Shown here in pieces: positions 12,562 through 27,500 of a stretch of 64,000 nucleotides of DNA (positions within the stretch are counted from its first letter, which is position 1; every line of letters begins with the position of its first letter). Origin of the DNA: Fasciolopsis buskii (Eukaryota; Platyhelminthes; Trematoda; Plagiorchiida; Fasciolidae); contig LUCM01007265.1 of NCBI GenBank assembly GCA_008360955.1, positions 422,760 through 486,759 on the forward strand, given 5' to 3'. The notes under the pieces were generated by a model. The model had not been told where the DNA came from and made no database searches. It saw only the letters and a program-made list of their open reading frames with translations. The position numbers were made by a program, and so were the translations under genes.

Positions 12562-15500
12562 GCAATGTCCACATTAGATTTAAATAGCCGAACGGTCAAT
12601 TATCATGGGTAGCTGTTTTCGGATAAACTTTTAATTTATTCTTCACTTCCAGCTATCACCAAAATAACCAAACTTGTCCAGGCAACGAGTTTCGCGAATG
12701 GCCGAACTATCGTACGAAAGAAAACGTATGAATTTGGATGAAAATTCCAGGTTGGTTTTGACCGTTGATGCCCAAGTAGTTCAATTTATCAGTTCTTGTG
12801 TGACGTCTGTATCACATACATAACAGCTCCGTGGTTCACCTTCAGGGAGCAGATAGTTATCCAAGAAATCAAGTCGTCACGTTTCTCTGATCTTCAGTTT
12901 TACACAATTCCTGTCCATGATTATGTGCATGCCAAGTCAAACAAACGAGCACTTGGTCACCGGATAAACTAAATAAACTATCCAGTCGGTGTGTGAGTGA
13001 GTGAGTGAGTGAGTGAGTGTAACCATGTGTCAAAAGAGGTCTATTAGCCTACTGCGGTTGGGATGTAATGTGTCAGTTAGACTCCATATGTTGTCAGCCG
13101 GACTTCGCTGTTCCATATTGTTACTTTCTGAGCAAAACATGTGATCCGCAGACGTTTGTGACGATCCACATCGGCACACACACACACACACTCGAGAACA
13201 CGTCCGGAGAGAGTGCCTATGTGACAACTAGAAATGTGCAATCGGTCATGCTAGCAAAATTTTGTAACGTGGATATCAGTGTCGCGGTATGCAGACATTT
13301 GTCGTTGTCGTTGTTGTTGCCGTTACGGTTGTTGCTACTGCCGTCATTGTTGTTACCTGTAAATTCACGCCTGATCGATCAAAACAGTGTATCCGTCCGT
13401 CCTTGTCTTCCTTCAAACCTTGATCTACCCATCTGGTATTCATCCGTAGATGAGCAAATCCCTACTTATTAGTCTGCATGATATTCCGGCATATGGTAGG
13501 ACATTTGAAGTTGTTCTGTTCACGCTACAACTATCGGAGTTAGGAGCAAGTTAAGGACGAGACTGGTATCACCGTACGTAGGACTATCGGATATCACCAC
13601 GGAAATCCCCAAACTTTGATGCCTATTTTTAGGGATTGTAACACTCTGCCATTCAAATTAGCGGAAATTTCAACTGATGGAAAATCCAAAGCACATTTGC
13701 AATGGAATAGGTTCTCGGAAAATACTGACGGATGGCAGCCCAGCGCTTATCACTGAAAACACTTACCTACCCTTAGGTGAACGATACGATTGCGTGTCAC
13801 AACCAAATTGTGCAATAGTACTGAAAGTTGGTACGCCGAAATGTCTCACAGACTTGTTGAGTATGGAGGCAACTGCCTATTTTCCCTTTTTTTCTGAATA
13901 TCATATAAAACTGATCAAGAAACAAAATATGCCTGAATCGGACGGATTACGAACAGGGCATTATTGGAATGTCATTTGTGCCTATTTTGGATGACAGCAA
14001 GCAAAGTAAACCGTATTCTCTGCTCGTAAGTAACCTACTTTGTTTGATCTAGTAGCTTAAATCTACAAGTGGGCCAACTTCATTAAAAGTTGCTTCCTTT
14101 TATAACAAATTGGTTCTGCTACAAAAAAGCACGTGAATTTTCGCTAATCGACTGGTTTCGCTTCTTCGGATAATTGAATGAAGCTATGCATCGAGGTATC
14201 ATTGTCTACACTAATAAGTGCTACACATCCTCCCGGTAAATCATTAGTATAAGTTATCTTCTTTCGCTCGGTAATTGTTGTGAAATTAGAAGAGGCTTGA
14301 AGCATGACTGCAAAAGTTGACCGAATCACCAGCGGTCACCGATACTAGGGAGCTTCAGATCTGAGATGACCTACACATTGCTCCAAGTGACCAAAAGTTA
14401 ACAACTTCATGTACTGTCATAATTTATCATCTCGCGGTAGGTTAGACAGACGGTGGCTTCCGGTAGTCTTATATTCGGAAACCAATGGTTTTTACCACGT
14501 GGATTCGATTTTCCTCATGTCAAAAGTCAGATGTTCGTAGTTCCACTTCTCTAGTTCACAGTCGTCCAGCTAACACCCTAGTAATCTAATGAAACTTTAT
14601 GTGGTTCTGTATATAGCCCCCTGGATTCCATGATCATGGTTGCCGATTTACCGATTGATGCATTTGAGTTTGTAGAAACGATGGTGTAGACCTGTTCAAC
14701 AGAATGCATTTTTCCTATTCTGTTGCTTTCGTGGAAAGTAACCTTGTCAAAGATTCTTTCATTCGCGAACCTCGAGCACCAAACGCCAAGTTGAGTTCTT
14801 TTGTTCTTGAAAAGTATTAAATAGCCGTCTACATTACTTTACTTATTTCATCACTGATGTCTGTGGATTCGTCGTTTTCTTTTTAATTTGTTCTCATCTT
14901 TTTTTGCACCAAACTTATTGTACTATAGGAAAGAGGGGTGTCGAATTTCGAGTACACTGGTTTACGTTTAATTTTACGCTCGCAATAAATTTCCATTGAA
15001 CAACCAAACCCATATCTTTGTCCAAATGTCTGGCTTGGGAACACATACACACAAATACAAACACAAGAACATACACCAGTTATATGTGCAATTGTTCGCC
15101 AAACAGACAGATGGTTCGCTGTCTCCAATTGTTCCAACTAGCCCGTGCCATGTGGCTCAGTCGCACGTCCCGGTTATCCATCGAACCAGTCGGTTAATCA
15201 ATTAAACGAGTAAATGGAGCATAAATCCCTACCATTTACTCGCTTCCTACCTCAACGTATCACTCAGTCTCGAAAAACGAACTTACTCATTTGCCCGTCA
15301 GATACACACAGTCGTTGAAGAATTGGAATGACCATTCTACACGTGAATTACGTTCCTATCCGATCATCACCGTTTTCCAAGAATCTTGTCGTCTCTGTTG
15401 TTGCTAGTGCAATTAGGCTGTGTTTCTCGATCTATACAACATGCGCTCAGTAGCTGTTGGCTAACCGGGATTCGAAATTCTAAAATTTCTACAGCCCATT

Positions 15501-18500
15501 AAATGAACCCGGAAACACGGACTAGTTTACGCTTACTACCCTTCGTCAGGGGGCTCGTGTTCGATATTGTCGTGTCCAATTTTCCCACTTTATAGTACAC
15601 ATTGTAGATTGTTTTAACATTGTCATTTCACTTAAACTATCAAACCTAAACGTGGATGATATGTCTACTTAGGAATCGTAAAATGTGATTTTTCAAAAGT
15701 TCCGCCACCCTTTCTACCCCCCTCTCCCCACCCGTCCGGCAATTGACAACCCCTGGAATGAGGGAACACGAATGTTCGTTCCATTTTTTTTTCTAAATAA
15801 GATATGTACACATACATGTACGAGGATAGGTAACCAACTCCTATTTGTCATCTGCTCTGTTATACCTATCATCATTTTCATGATGAATTGTTAGAAAGCG
15901 AATAAGAAAAATACACAAAACGCGATAATTTCGATGATTGTAGTGTTAGTGGTTGTTGTGATTGGATATGAACGATCCTTTTGCTCGTAGTCACGACATT
16001 TTGGCTATTCCGATTGATTTTTCCCCCGTGAACATAGTTGACCCACAAATCGTACTACGAAATACTACTTAATATTGCTTATAGGGTATGCGAGCTTCGT
16101 GTGAGATGGGGTGTACCGTTCGGATGGGCTTTCAAATGTTCAGTAGACGCGGAGTATGCGTAGTTATTGCGTATCGTCATAGAATGAATATGCTGAGTAC
16201 TGTTAGAATGTGTCTGTCATCCTGTAACCTGTGTTTAGTATTACGAGACATACGAAATATTTAGTCCAAAAATAGTCGAGTCAAAACTATCGGGCTTTGA
16301 CACGAAAATTCGAAACTGTCCAAATGCTGGGGTTTGACGGTCACCGGTGACTTTGGTGACATTCGAAACACCAGGTGCCACCCGACATCCTCGAATAGCC
16401 ACATCTGTTGACTGCAGTGTTGTCGGTAGGAAAGAGGGTGGAGAGTAGTGATAGCGATCAGGGTTGGATAATGTGTTGATGCGTTTGGATCGACACGGTT
16501 TGATTTGCATGTCTGAAGGTGCCTATCTGTCCGCGGGTCCCCTATTCACATACCAGTAATTTTGGGGGAGAACTGCTCATCTTGTCAACCCGGTGGTGGT
16601 TAACACATTCAACGGAAGTGTCCAAAACCCTATCCATACCTGTCAGTTCTCAATTTGTGACTGGAATCATCCCTTAATTTGCAAAGATTTCCACTAAATC
16701 GGTTCCCGTCTACAGTTTGATATGACAATCCTAATTCCCTGACTGGTGTTAGAGGCATCATAATTTTTCTGTTCGTCATTAGTACTACTGAAAATCCATC
16801 GTTACGAGAAACCGTTCCATCTTAGTTGTGCCCATTGGCGGCTGAAAGGGACACATTTTGAAGATCAACATAAGAAAGATTATCATTACCTAATCAGTAA
16901 ATTCCTGACGGAGTTCGATCCTAGGAGGAGCAAATTTGAATCAAGCGACTTCACAGCCAAGTTGACCTCCAATGGCTGACAGAGTGTCGACATTAAATGA
17001 CATAGCTAAATGTGGCTGGGTTTTGAGTAGTCACAGAGGGTTACCTTTTCAGCGATCGAATCGTTCACCCCGTTACTTGAGGCGGCAGGGTCGGCTGCTC
17101 CGAACAAGCGGGATAAGATCAGGATATGGTATTTGTTCTGTGGCTTTTAATAAGCACTTGGGTAGTGCAAATACATGATACGATATATAACTATCAAATT
17201 CTGTTTGGTTCTACTCATCCCAAAATAAAACCAGTCAATTCGTCCTGCTTCACAATGCGGTGTATATCTATGAATTGATGAAAACAATTAATCATCCAAA
17301 TTATTCCATTTAGAGAGGGGTTTCGCCTATCACGTATCCACATAATACAAGGTCTCAGATTTAAAGAGTAATGTCCGATATTAAATCTACATCGGTGGCA
17401 GATGTACGTCTAACTATTATTCGTGAAAAAATACTTTTGCAGTTATCGTGTACTTTTATTTGCCTTGCATTCTAATGGAATAAAATCAATTTGTCGGCAG
17501 CGATTAGTCGGGAAAATTCTCGAGGGACAAGCGAAAGGGGAAGGGTGACTCGGAATCTAGAACGCTGAAACGTAAATTTGTCAAAAACTTTTACCCCTGG
17601 GTTAGCTTCATTCAACAACGTTTCTAGCATCACTTTCAAGATACTCATTTTTTATCATTATAAGTCCAGTTATTAATTCTAATTTTAATATGAATAAGGT
17701 TTTCATCGATTAACCAAGGACAGCTTCCCGAACGAGGACACATGATCCCACGTCCTTCTATTCTGATTGTAAGTAGTATTAGCGTACATAAGTGCAAGCG
17801 AGAGAGAGAAAGAATGGGAGCAAAATTGTCCCAGTAGCACATGATCGATTTCGCGTTATAGCCCTTCATCAGTAGTATGTACCCGGTGCTTTACTGATCA
17901 GCCCCCCCCCATACTTTTACACCACCGGCAATAGCCACGGAACCGACCGTCGACTTGTGAGGCATCTTTGTTTTCTCTTTGGCTTGTCATAATACTTACA
18001 TGAGAAGTATTCAAGCGTTTTGTTCGAAAAATGTCTTCAAAACATAAGGAATTCAATGTTTTTTTTCTGAAATTCAACGGGCATTTGAATATATAATGCA
18101 ACCTGATTTATTTACCTGAAGAAAGAGAGGAAATTTGAATTAGAACTTCGGGAATAAAGTAAGATGTGAAATCGCGTTTAGTTGAATGGGTTAGAGAAAA
18201 TGTCCAGTGTAAATATGGTTTACCGAGTTCCCGTTTATTGAGTGTCCTTCGATCTGCTAAACCCAATCCTTTCCAGCTTGTCTGCCTGGTAAAATGCAAA
18301 CTGAGACCATCAACCGAACTAAGTCGATCAGATTTTTCCCACTTAACTGGACCTTGGTCAATTTACACATGATGACGTAACCATGACGTCCTCGATTTTG
18401 CTTGTGAAACTTGCCTTGAGAAGGACTACTCGTGGTAGTCGAACCGTAGGCGCATTACATCTACCAACAACATTGTGTTCTTAACAATATCATTCACAAT

Positions 18501-21500
18501 AATAAACCAATGCGTAGGATATCGATTTTCCCATACACTTCGTAAGTCATTCGGTGCTGATATGAGGTCCCCGAATATGGTTATCGTCTCCTTGGCAAGT
18601 AAGGTCATTATCGATGCGTGGTTGTGTTGTGGGTGACAGATTTAAGAGGTGCCGTCTTCTCTGCTCGCTAAACGTTTCCCTTAACATATGACAGCACGTG
18701 GTCAAAGGGGGACCATGCCCGTAAGGGGACAGTTCACTTTAATCGCCAATGCTTCCTTCATCAGTTGAATATTATCTGTCCGCATGAGAACAATAGTAAG
18801 TTCACAAACTGAACGATTTTTTATCACTAAATTCAACATTCACACCTTTAAACGTACTCCCAAAGAGCTGACTTGTGATTGGAAGGGCTCACCGTCTCGG
18901 TACCGTCTATCATTTGACCTTTAAAACTCCCTCTCAATAGCGAATAGTAGCGCAGAAAACCGACTATCAACCCCGAGAGTATTCTGTAGACGGGTGAGCA
19001 CTGTCATACGTAGATGATTAACCCAGAGAGCTTTCGGAAATCAGTTCTGCGATCTCTGTGGTGGAATCTTCGATGAATGGCATTGTATTGAGTGCATTCA
19101 ACCGGGGAAATGTAAGTTAGCAAGTTCTCGTCATCGTTTGATGTCCACCCTCGACTCAACATTAAAAATCCATGAAAGAATTGTGTAGCTGTTTCATCTT
19201 TGTCCGAAATGATGAACGATGCATATCCACTACACCCGAAATGGTGTGCGAACCGGGGACGAACGATTGGGAACTGAGCCCCTCAGTCATTGAACCACCG
19301 GGCTGGCTCATTATGGTTTGTTGAACCTCATTCCATGATGACAGCATCTATCAGTCCGTATTTTTCACGGGCTTCATCGATAAGCCCTATTGAAGATTAC
19401 TAACGAGAATGAAACACTTACATAGTGCTTCCATGATTTTCCAGTGGTGAGTTGTACGTTCGTATGCGAAAAAACGTCTGAATCCTATCACCCTCTACCA
19501 TCAGCATTAATAAAGGTTAATTTTTGATAAAATTGAAAGTACCTCATTGAAGGATGCACCGTATAACGTGAATATGACAAATACATAATACTGCACCACT
19601 TATTGCGGCATACTAAGATAAGATGAAATAAGATGAAAAATGATGGTCTACGCGTGTTTAATTCCAGTCACTTCAAGCTGATCCAAGAGTGGTAGAACGG
19701 TAAGTAGCCTCAACATGTCACCTGTTTTGGTTAGCTCACCCCCCACCTACACAGATGACAGTTTAACGCGATATCGACTTAATGATATGATATTGGTGGA
19801 GGTATAAATTAACAAATTAGGTCAATCGTATCGATTTCATATCATACTGACTGAGTTCACTCAGTACATGATCTCGTTCACGCTACTGTTCTCACGCAAT
19901 GACGAAATTCAACACTTACTTGTTTGTTCTCATGCGGTTTGTTGTATCGTCCCAGTTGCGGATATTTGAAAATCATCACAACTTATACAGTTAGATCTTT
20001 GCATGCTGCACCACGAATACTAGTTGCTGATTTAATTTAATAGCCGCAATCTATTTCTTGGGGCCGATTATGGAGATTATTAATTGAAAATTTAAATTGA
20101 CACAACTATTGCGTCTTTGTTTCGAATAAACAAACCACAAACAAAGTGATTAACTTAATCACATACCTCAATTAAAACTTTCGTTTTGCTAAATACGCAC
20201 ATAGTTAATTGGTAAATACTTCCGATGGTGTAATAATTACTAATTAATTAAATCTATTATTTACCTCTTTTTATATTTTGGAAATAGGTTTGGCATTTGT
20301 GGTGTGAATGAAAAATCCCGACGAATGACTTTTTCAACGTCAACATGTGGAAACTGTGGTGTTCTGGTCCTTTCTGGGGTTTTCTGAAACGCTGTCAGCC
20401 TCTTATAACCATTGTCTACTGTGTTGACTCTTTTCCTAGTATTCCTGCCCCCGGGTAATTCTTCCTTTTTTTTCATACAAACCACTGTTATAAGCAAGTG
20501 CCAGTAGTCTTAGTAACCATGACACCTGGCTAACGACTATTCGAACAGTTTCTTTGACAAACCGGCACCTTGCAGAACTAAATGTTGTCACCTTTGGCTT
20601 CCAATATGAGAGGTTGGAGGTAGGGATGAGCGTATGGTTCGACAGGTAGATAGGTGGGCACATGGACAAGTGGAATAGGCGTCTAGTGAAAAGAGCCACG
20701 TGCTGCTGTGAATGTTCTCCATGGACAATCTATTCTGCTTATTGAAGCATCTCGGCGCCAAACGTTAGTCTCTATTGCTGTCGTGATAGTAGCAGGTATT
20801 GTTGAGTGTGGACACGGTTAAGGTTTCCTCGAAAATTCAACGTCATTTCCTTCGGTACTTGTCTGCCCCTCCAATCTCGACTTCCTAAAACAGGTAAAAT
20901 GCACCTATCTACTTACCGTTTCACTAAAACCCGTCAGGAGGCACCCACCCACCCACACAGAGCTAGGGAGAAACACTCACGCACAAACAACTAAAAATGT
21001 CCATATGCGAATTTTACTTATTCAGTCAGTCAGTCAGTCAGTCAACCAAAACACGGAAGAGTCTGAAAAAGAGAGATTAAGTGTCAAATCTACCAGTCTA
21101 CTAAAAGGCCAAACGACTAGGAGCCTTAGTACGACCCCGTCAGAAACACTTACGATGTTCTCCTTCTGGCCACACAATATCTGCCACCTGTATATCGCGG
21201 GTAAGAAATAATGGGAAAATCTATCTCGTTCCAGTTTGACTGCTGTCTAGGTGATTGTGGTGACGGTGTTGACGATGACGACGATGTCCGTGAGGCCAAA
21301 ATCTGTCGCCTATTCGTCTATTTAGGTAGTTTGATTGTTTACTCGTTTTGGTCTAGGGTAATCCGCACAAAAACATTCAAGCTTTCGAATGTATATATAT
21401 ATATGTGTGTGTGTGTGTATATGCATCCGTGTACGGTGTGTGGACAGAGAGTGAATATTAGTGTGCCCAAATTAGGATGGGACTAATATTCGTTGTCACA

Positions 21501-24500
21501 CAACACCCGGGAAGAAAGGCCATCAATCGAGACTACATGCTATTACAGGGTCTAGTTGGAACTTCCTTTCCACTTGGGACAACAATCGCCATTTTCATTC
21601 TGACTGTCAGATTTTACTACTTTTTCTTACCGGTCTCGCTGTCGCCGCTGCTATTGTTGTCAAGCCTCGGAAATCAGGTGGCGAAACTAAATTAAGTGGA
21701 GTATTGGGAAACCAAAAGTGGAAATTCAACAGTCAAGCGCGCGCACACACACACACCTAAAAGCCTCGAGCTTTACCTCTCTAATTCGAACATCCATTCT
21801 ATGAGAACGGATGCAGACCAATGAATTTCAAAAAACAAACCACTGTAATTGATTAATCACTTACAATTTATTGAGTACCTACGGCTGTTTGTAAACGTGA
21901 GTGCCTGAGCGCTTTTGTATCTGCATAAACGTCACTTTGAATTTCATACACATGAGGCTACAATGTAGAAGACAGTCACAGTGAGCTGCCAAATGAGAGC
22001 AGCTGTTGAAAGTTTTGTTTCGTCGCGTGTGTTTTGATTTTTCATCCGATTGTCATTTGTTCACGGGACGGCCATGCTGCATTCACGCCGCGTCTATTAA
22101 CTCACCTAATCAAAAAAACTTATCAACTTTTAGGATGTCAGTCTAAATGATGGGAACTATTAGCCGCGAGCAAAGTCCGAGGTTGCCGTCTACGAATCCG
22201 AAAACTAGGTTGCCGCCGGTCAGTCACATCGCTTCTTCCAACCTTGCCCAACACGGACCAAAATGGACTAAGCAAAACTTGTCGGTCCATTGGACGCGGG
22301 TTAGAGTGATTACTTCGGTCAGCAGAAGACACGTCTCATCAATGCCCACCCGCTATACTTGCCAGACTCGAACATCGCTTGCTTCAGCTATCCTGGTGGG
22401 CCCAGGCTTGTGCAATTCCCCAGGGATTAACTCTATTTTCTTAACCCTCTTTTTTATGCTTACAGTTAAGTATAACTTGGGTTGCCAATGCCATTACTAG
22501 TGTCCTCGATGCAATGTAACTGAAAGTGCTAACCAGTCACTTTCCTTCCCCCCGTTTCCGTTGCATCCCCTGGTGAGCGTACCAACTACGGCATGTCGGT
22601 TAATCAGTAATTCACAAACGACACGTCCTTTATCTTTAACTTCCCCCTAAATCTTTCTTTACCATTTAGTTTCCGCGTCACATTTGTGGCACTGCGCACG
22701 AACCGGATTTTTCTCCGGGCATATGCACCTGTGAACCACAAGTGTCGACCAAAAATTCCGCCCAATCGGATTGTTCAAGCATGTGAAACGAACGAGGCGT
22801 TGGAGTCCGTATACAAATGTATTATATGGTAGCAGCGGGATTTCAAATGTACCCATCCAAACTAATGAACGATCTTAAAAATAATGCATACAAAGAAAAC
22901 AGTTGAAAATGTTGCACAATGTTCTACTACTTGCTCCATGAAATATCCTGAGGTGAGTAAATGTTGATCCCTCGAAAAGGAGTTCAATTGCAAAGTCTCG
23001 ATCGGGAATCAGATGGCCTATTTGTTTTAAGGGGTGGTCACTGATCTATGGTTTTCGGAGCATGTGTGCATGCAAGTATCCGTGTGTGTGTGTGTGTGTG
23101 TGAAGTAGCTAACAACTCATTTACCCTCTTGATCTCCACACGGGATTCGGGGTGTCAGCGTTTGAAAATGGATTAACTGAGCACAGGGTGGTAAGCACTA
23201 ACCGCGATATCCGATATGTACCTCCGTGAGTCTACATTTGTTATTCTACACACATCTGACTAAGAATTTAAAAGTATACCCAGTATTTTTAGTAATGAAG
23301 TGTATGTCACTTGTAAAATCGCGGACACACGAAAATGATTCGAATGTTTAAGACTGTTCACGATGGAGACAGTCTCATGCAACTTTGAACGACTATTGTG
23401 CTAGGGTGCAATACGAAGCCTGATTATGTAGACTATCCTAAGTCACGTGTTACCAATTTGTTCCGTTAAAAAGTAGATGAAATTTGCTCTAATTCTCGGT
23501 AAAATCTGATAAGGTCAGCCTTATGAGCAAGTTGTAAGAGGGATATTTCCCCAAATATTTTGTGCGATTAGCATTTTGTAATTGTTATAAACAACCGTGC
23601 CGTCACAATCGTGAACATGGAGTGCGAATTGCACGAGTAAATATCTCGGTGAATTTTATCATCTCGAAATTTTACAACTAATTTCTGACATTTCGCTAGA
23701 TCCGTTGGGCTGCTTTTCTCATCGGAAGTTGACATGCAAGGCTGGACCGATTGTTGCAAACCATCGAACTGGTGGTTGCATGATGTCGGTTGTTCAGTTA
23801 CGTGACTCTTATTCAAAGGGGATAATTCAGTTGATAGAATAATACTAACATAAAGAGAAAGCTTGGATAATGGAAAAGTTTCCAGATCTTTCCGAACTTT
23901 TGCGCTGAGCGCAATAGTCTCGTACTTTTTTTCCCACAGGTCTTCGACTCGTCAGAGTCGGTGTTCCCCCATGTCATTTATCCGTGAACTTGGCGTGGCC
24001 TAATGGGAAGATAGATTAGACATGAGAGAAGTACGGGCGGTACTGTCCTGCAGCTCTTGTTGCTAGGTTAACTGTACGGTTCTTGTCAATCCTAAACGGA
24101 GAGCAAACGGTGCACAGTGACTTAGTCGAACCAAAGTTGGAATAATACTGGCTTGTGTAGTGATCGTTTTCTCATCTGTAGATGTGTGAGGCAGTGGGAA
24201 ATCAGACGACACGCAGTGAATGGTCAGGCAGTGGTCGGAAGAGTTATGGTTTGGGAATATTGTAAACAGAACAAACGTGTGCCAGAAAAGTCTGGCGACA
24301 AAATTCTACCGAACAAGTTTGTGCGCTATTCTCTGGTGGATAGTAGTCCGTTGCCACAAGGACCAACATTGTAAAAGCTATCGAATCGGTACTAAAACAC
24401 GATTTCATCAGTTGATCATATTCGCCAGTGTGCCTAGTTGGATGCCTTCTGGGTGCCATGGCAACGCGGAACAAATAATGATCCAATTCAATCAGGTGAA

Positions 24501-27500
24501 TGAAGGAAAGTTAGTTGAGTTAAAAACGGAACAGAGTCCAAAATGCATGGCTTGTTGTGAACTACAGTTCGTTAACTGACAACAAACAACACATGACGCG
24601 GTGAAATTATTCTTATCCCAATGAGTTCTCGTTTCGTAATCTTTGCCAGAATAGTGGCAGGAAAGTTTGACTGTTGCACAACCTTAGGGTAGATTCTGTC
24701 AAGTATTTGGGGGGTTACAACCGACAGAAACTTGTCATGGTAATCATACATTTGTAATGGTGTACACAAAAAAACGCAAGAGATCATCCATTCACAGAAA
24801 ACTACTGAGGAATTTCCAGGCTAAACAAAACGGTTTTTCTGTATTTGGTTATCAGTATATTCCTCTCGCTCTCCTGTATTTTGCACCCTCTCCTCATCAT
24901 TTTCGCTGGTTTATTAACAAAAGACTCTAGAACACTTCTTCGTAGTTTGTCATCTAACATTTATTGAGGATAGTCTGCTTACTATTCCAAGTGGTCTCAC
25001 CCATGTACCAACCCTATCACTGTCTGATATGATTGACCTCTGCTTTTCACCTACCAAAGGCGGTTTCATTTTAGATAGTGTTATTACCAGCCACCCTGAT
25101 TTATTTCCCCTGAATGTGTTAGCTCCAACTTCAAGTAGTGATCATTGCATGCTTCTACTAGGGCCTAAAATATACTCTCGGTCAGCCTTCCATTCATTCA
25201 AGCAGACAAATCAAATCCAAATTCGTCTTCGTAATTTTTCACCCAACAATCTTACTTGTGTTCAGAAATACTTTTCACTCGCATCTACCTGTTTCTTTTT
25301 TGAATCTCTGCTCAATGACAATGTCAAACTTTTCACAGAGACGACCAACGTCATCTTTGATATTTGCTGTTCCTTAGAAACGCTGTTCGCTTCAAATCGT
25401 CTTATCTCCACACAGATACTGAAATCTCTAAGAAGACGTAAGGTGCACTTCTACAAACCTCGGGATAACTCAATTGTGCGATACGTCCCCTTCCCCTAGT
25501 AAAAGCGGAAATCAATCGCGTCGACACTACATTAGCCACCCAACTCTTGAGTGGTAACAACAACCCATCCCTATGGCAAGGCATTCGATTACTGTTTGGG
25601 AAGAAAAAGAGACGTGAAATGGTCTGCGGATGTCAATAGCATCAACCATGCTTTCATTCATCCTTCCACTTATACCTTAGCCATATTTGGACAGGGTGAT
25701 GATGTGACATTTACAGGTTTTTCTAGAGAAGAAGTGCTCAATTTTTTCCGCACCACCAAAATTACCACCAGGGTTCGTCCTGACACTCTGTCCTCACCTA
25801 TTTTAAAGCATGGTGCTGTGGCCCGGACGGATGTATTAACTTCTATGATTAACTCATCATAACTTCGTCTTCTATCCCTGACTGTTGGAGAACCGTGACT
25901 ATTATTCTCATCCCAAAATATAGCAGCTCTACTGCTTTAGCAAAACGCTTTCGCCCCGTCGCCTTAACATGTTCTCGTCTTAAACTGACAGTCTGCCGTA
26001 CTTCAGTGCCTGCGTTCTTCTATGTATCATCCTGACAACCCATTTCAGTTTGTTTATAAATCTAACAGGTCCACCTTGGACACTGACGCCTCACTTATTC
26101 AACATTTGTAAGTTCTTAGATACGTCGATAAAATCTATGTGCCGCGCCTTTCTAGACTAATCGTCAACATTCGATTCGGTCCCACGGTCTCTCCTACTTC
26201 AGAAACTAGAAACATTTGGTTGTCCCAGACCTCTATTAGCATGGCTTTCTGACTGCTTTACTAATCGAACCCAGTGCACACGACTGGGTGATAAAGCTTA
26301 AGAGTGCTGTTCTTTTACCTCACCTCTTCTCTACTTACATCAGTGACTTGTCAACTAGCTCCCGATGTCATCTGTTTAAGTATGCTGATGATGTTGCCCT
26401 CTCTCAAGCCGTTTCGAACAACGATGGTTTTCAAAGTTTTTCCAACAACCTATCTTCTGTTTGCGATAACTCTACACGAGCTGGTTGAAATCTCAACACA
26501 TTTAAATGTTTCGAATGTCTGTTCTCTCTCTCTCTTTCTCGGTCAGCCTACCCATCTGAAATGCTTCCATCAACTCGAAAACTGTTAGCAGGATTGATTC
26601 TGTGAAATATTCAGGAGTTACTATTGATAAAAATCTGAAGTGGACTTCTCACATTTCTACCTATGTAAAGAGTCTCCAATGGTTATCATTTCCAATCAGG
26701 AAGCTTCGACAATACAAAGTGAAACAAAGCACTATCTCCCGATTTGTATACCAATGTTTTTCCAATCCTTCTTTACTATTCTCCAGTCATATATTCAGGT
26801 TTACTTAGAAAGGACTTTAAAATTGTTCGCTAGTGACCATCAATTATTAGCTGTGTCCTTCATCGGACTAACTGAATTGTCCCTTAATCTATGTGATCAA
26901 CAATTATCGGCATGTGAGAAGTTTGCTCACAAAATTCTTTCTCATCCCATGCATCCTACGTACAACGATTTTCCAAAGTACTACTCCCATATTCCAACTT
27001 GACCTACATTTCGTTCCATATTCTGTGGAATCAATATCTACAGGAACTCCACTGTCCCTTGTTTGGCACGCATTTTGACAAACCGTGACCGTGTTTCAAC
27101 CAATTTCCTGAGCAACCCTATCATAATGTGCTCTGTTCATTCCTCGAGGATTTTTATTTCTTACAAGGTGATGAGTGTAACTTTTTCTCGTGTTTCTCCA
27201 CAACTTTTGACTGAAATGCCATATTTTTTGTATGCAAAAGTCTACACAATACAATACAATACAATCCTGCATACAACTGAAAGAACTTTGCCGCGAACTG
27301 TGTGATGTGCATTTGCCAGTGCGTGACAAATTTGCACATAAAATTCTCCCTGATCCCACCCATCCTCTATTCAACAATCTTTTTAATTGCCTTTTTTATG
27401 CCACGACTTTCCGCTCCCTACCCTCTTGCATGATCGACTATTGGATCTCGAGTATTACGCTCCGTAATCCGAATTCTCACTAGTCAAGAACAGATCGTGA

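Noticed and set aside
23940..23990. Hammerhead ribozyme core (ctgacgag on the minus strand)
   Set aside because: The core should read ctgatga and be followed by a stem and gaaa; both are missing.
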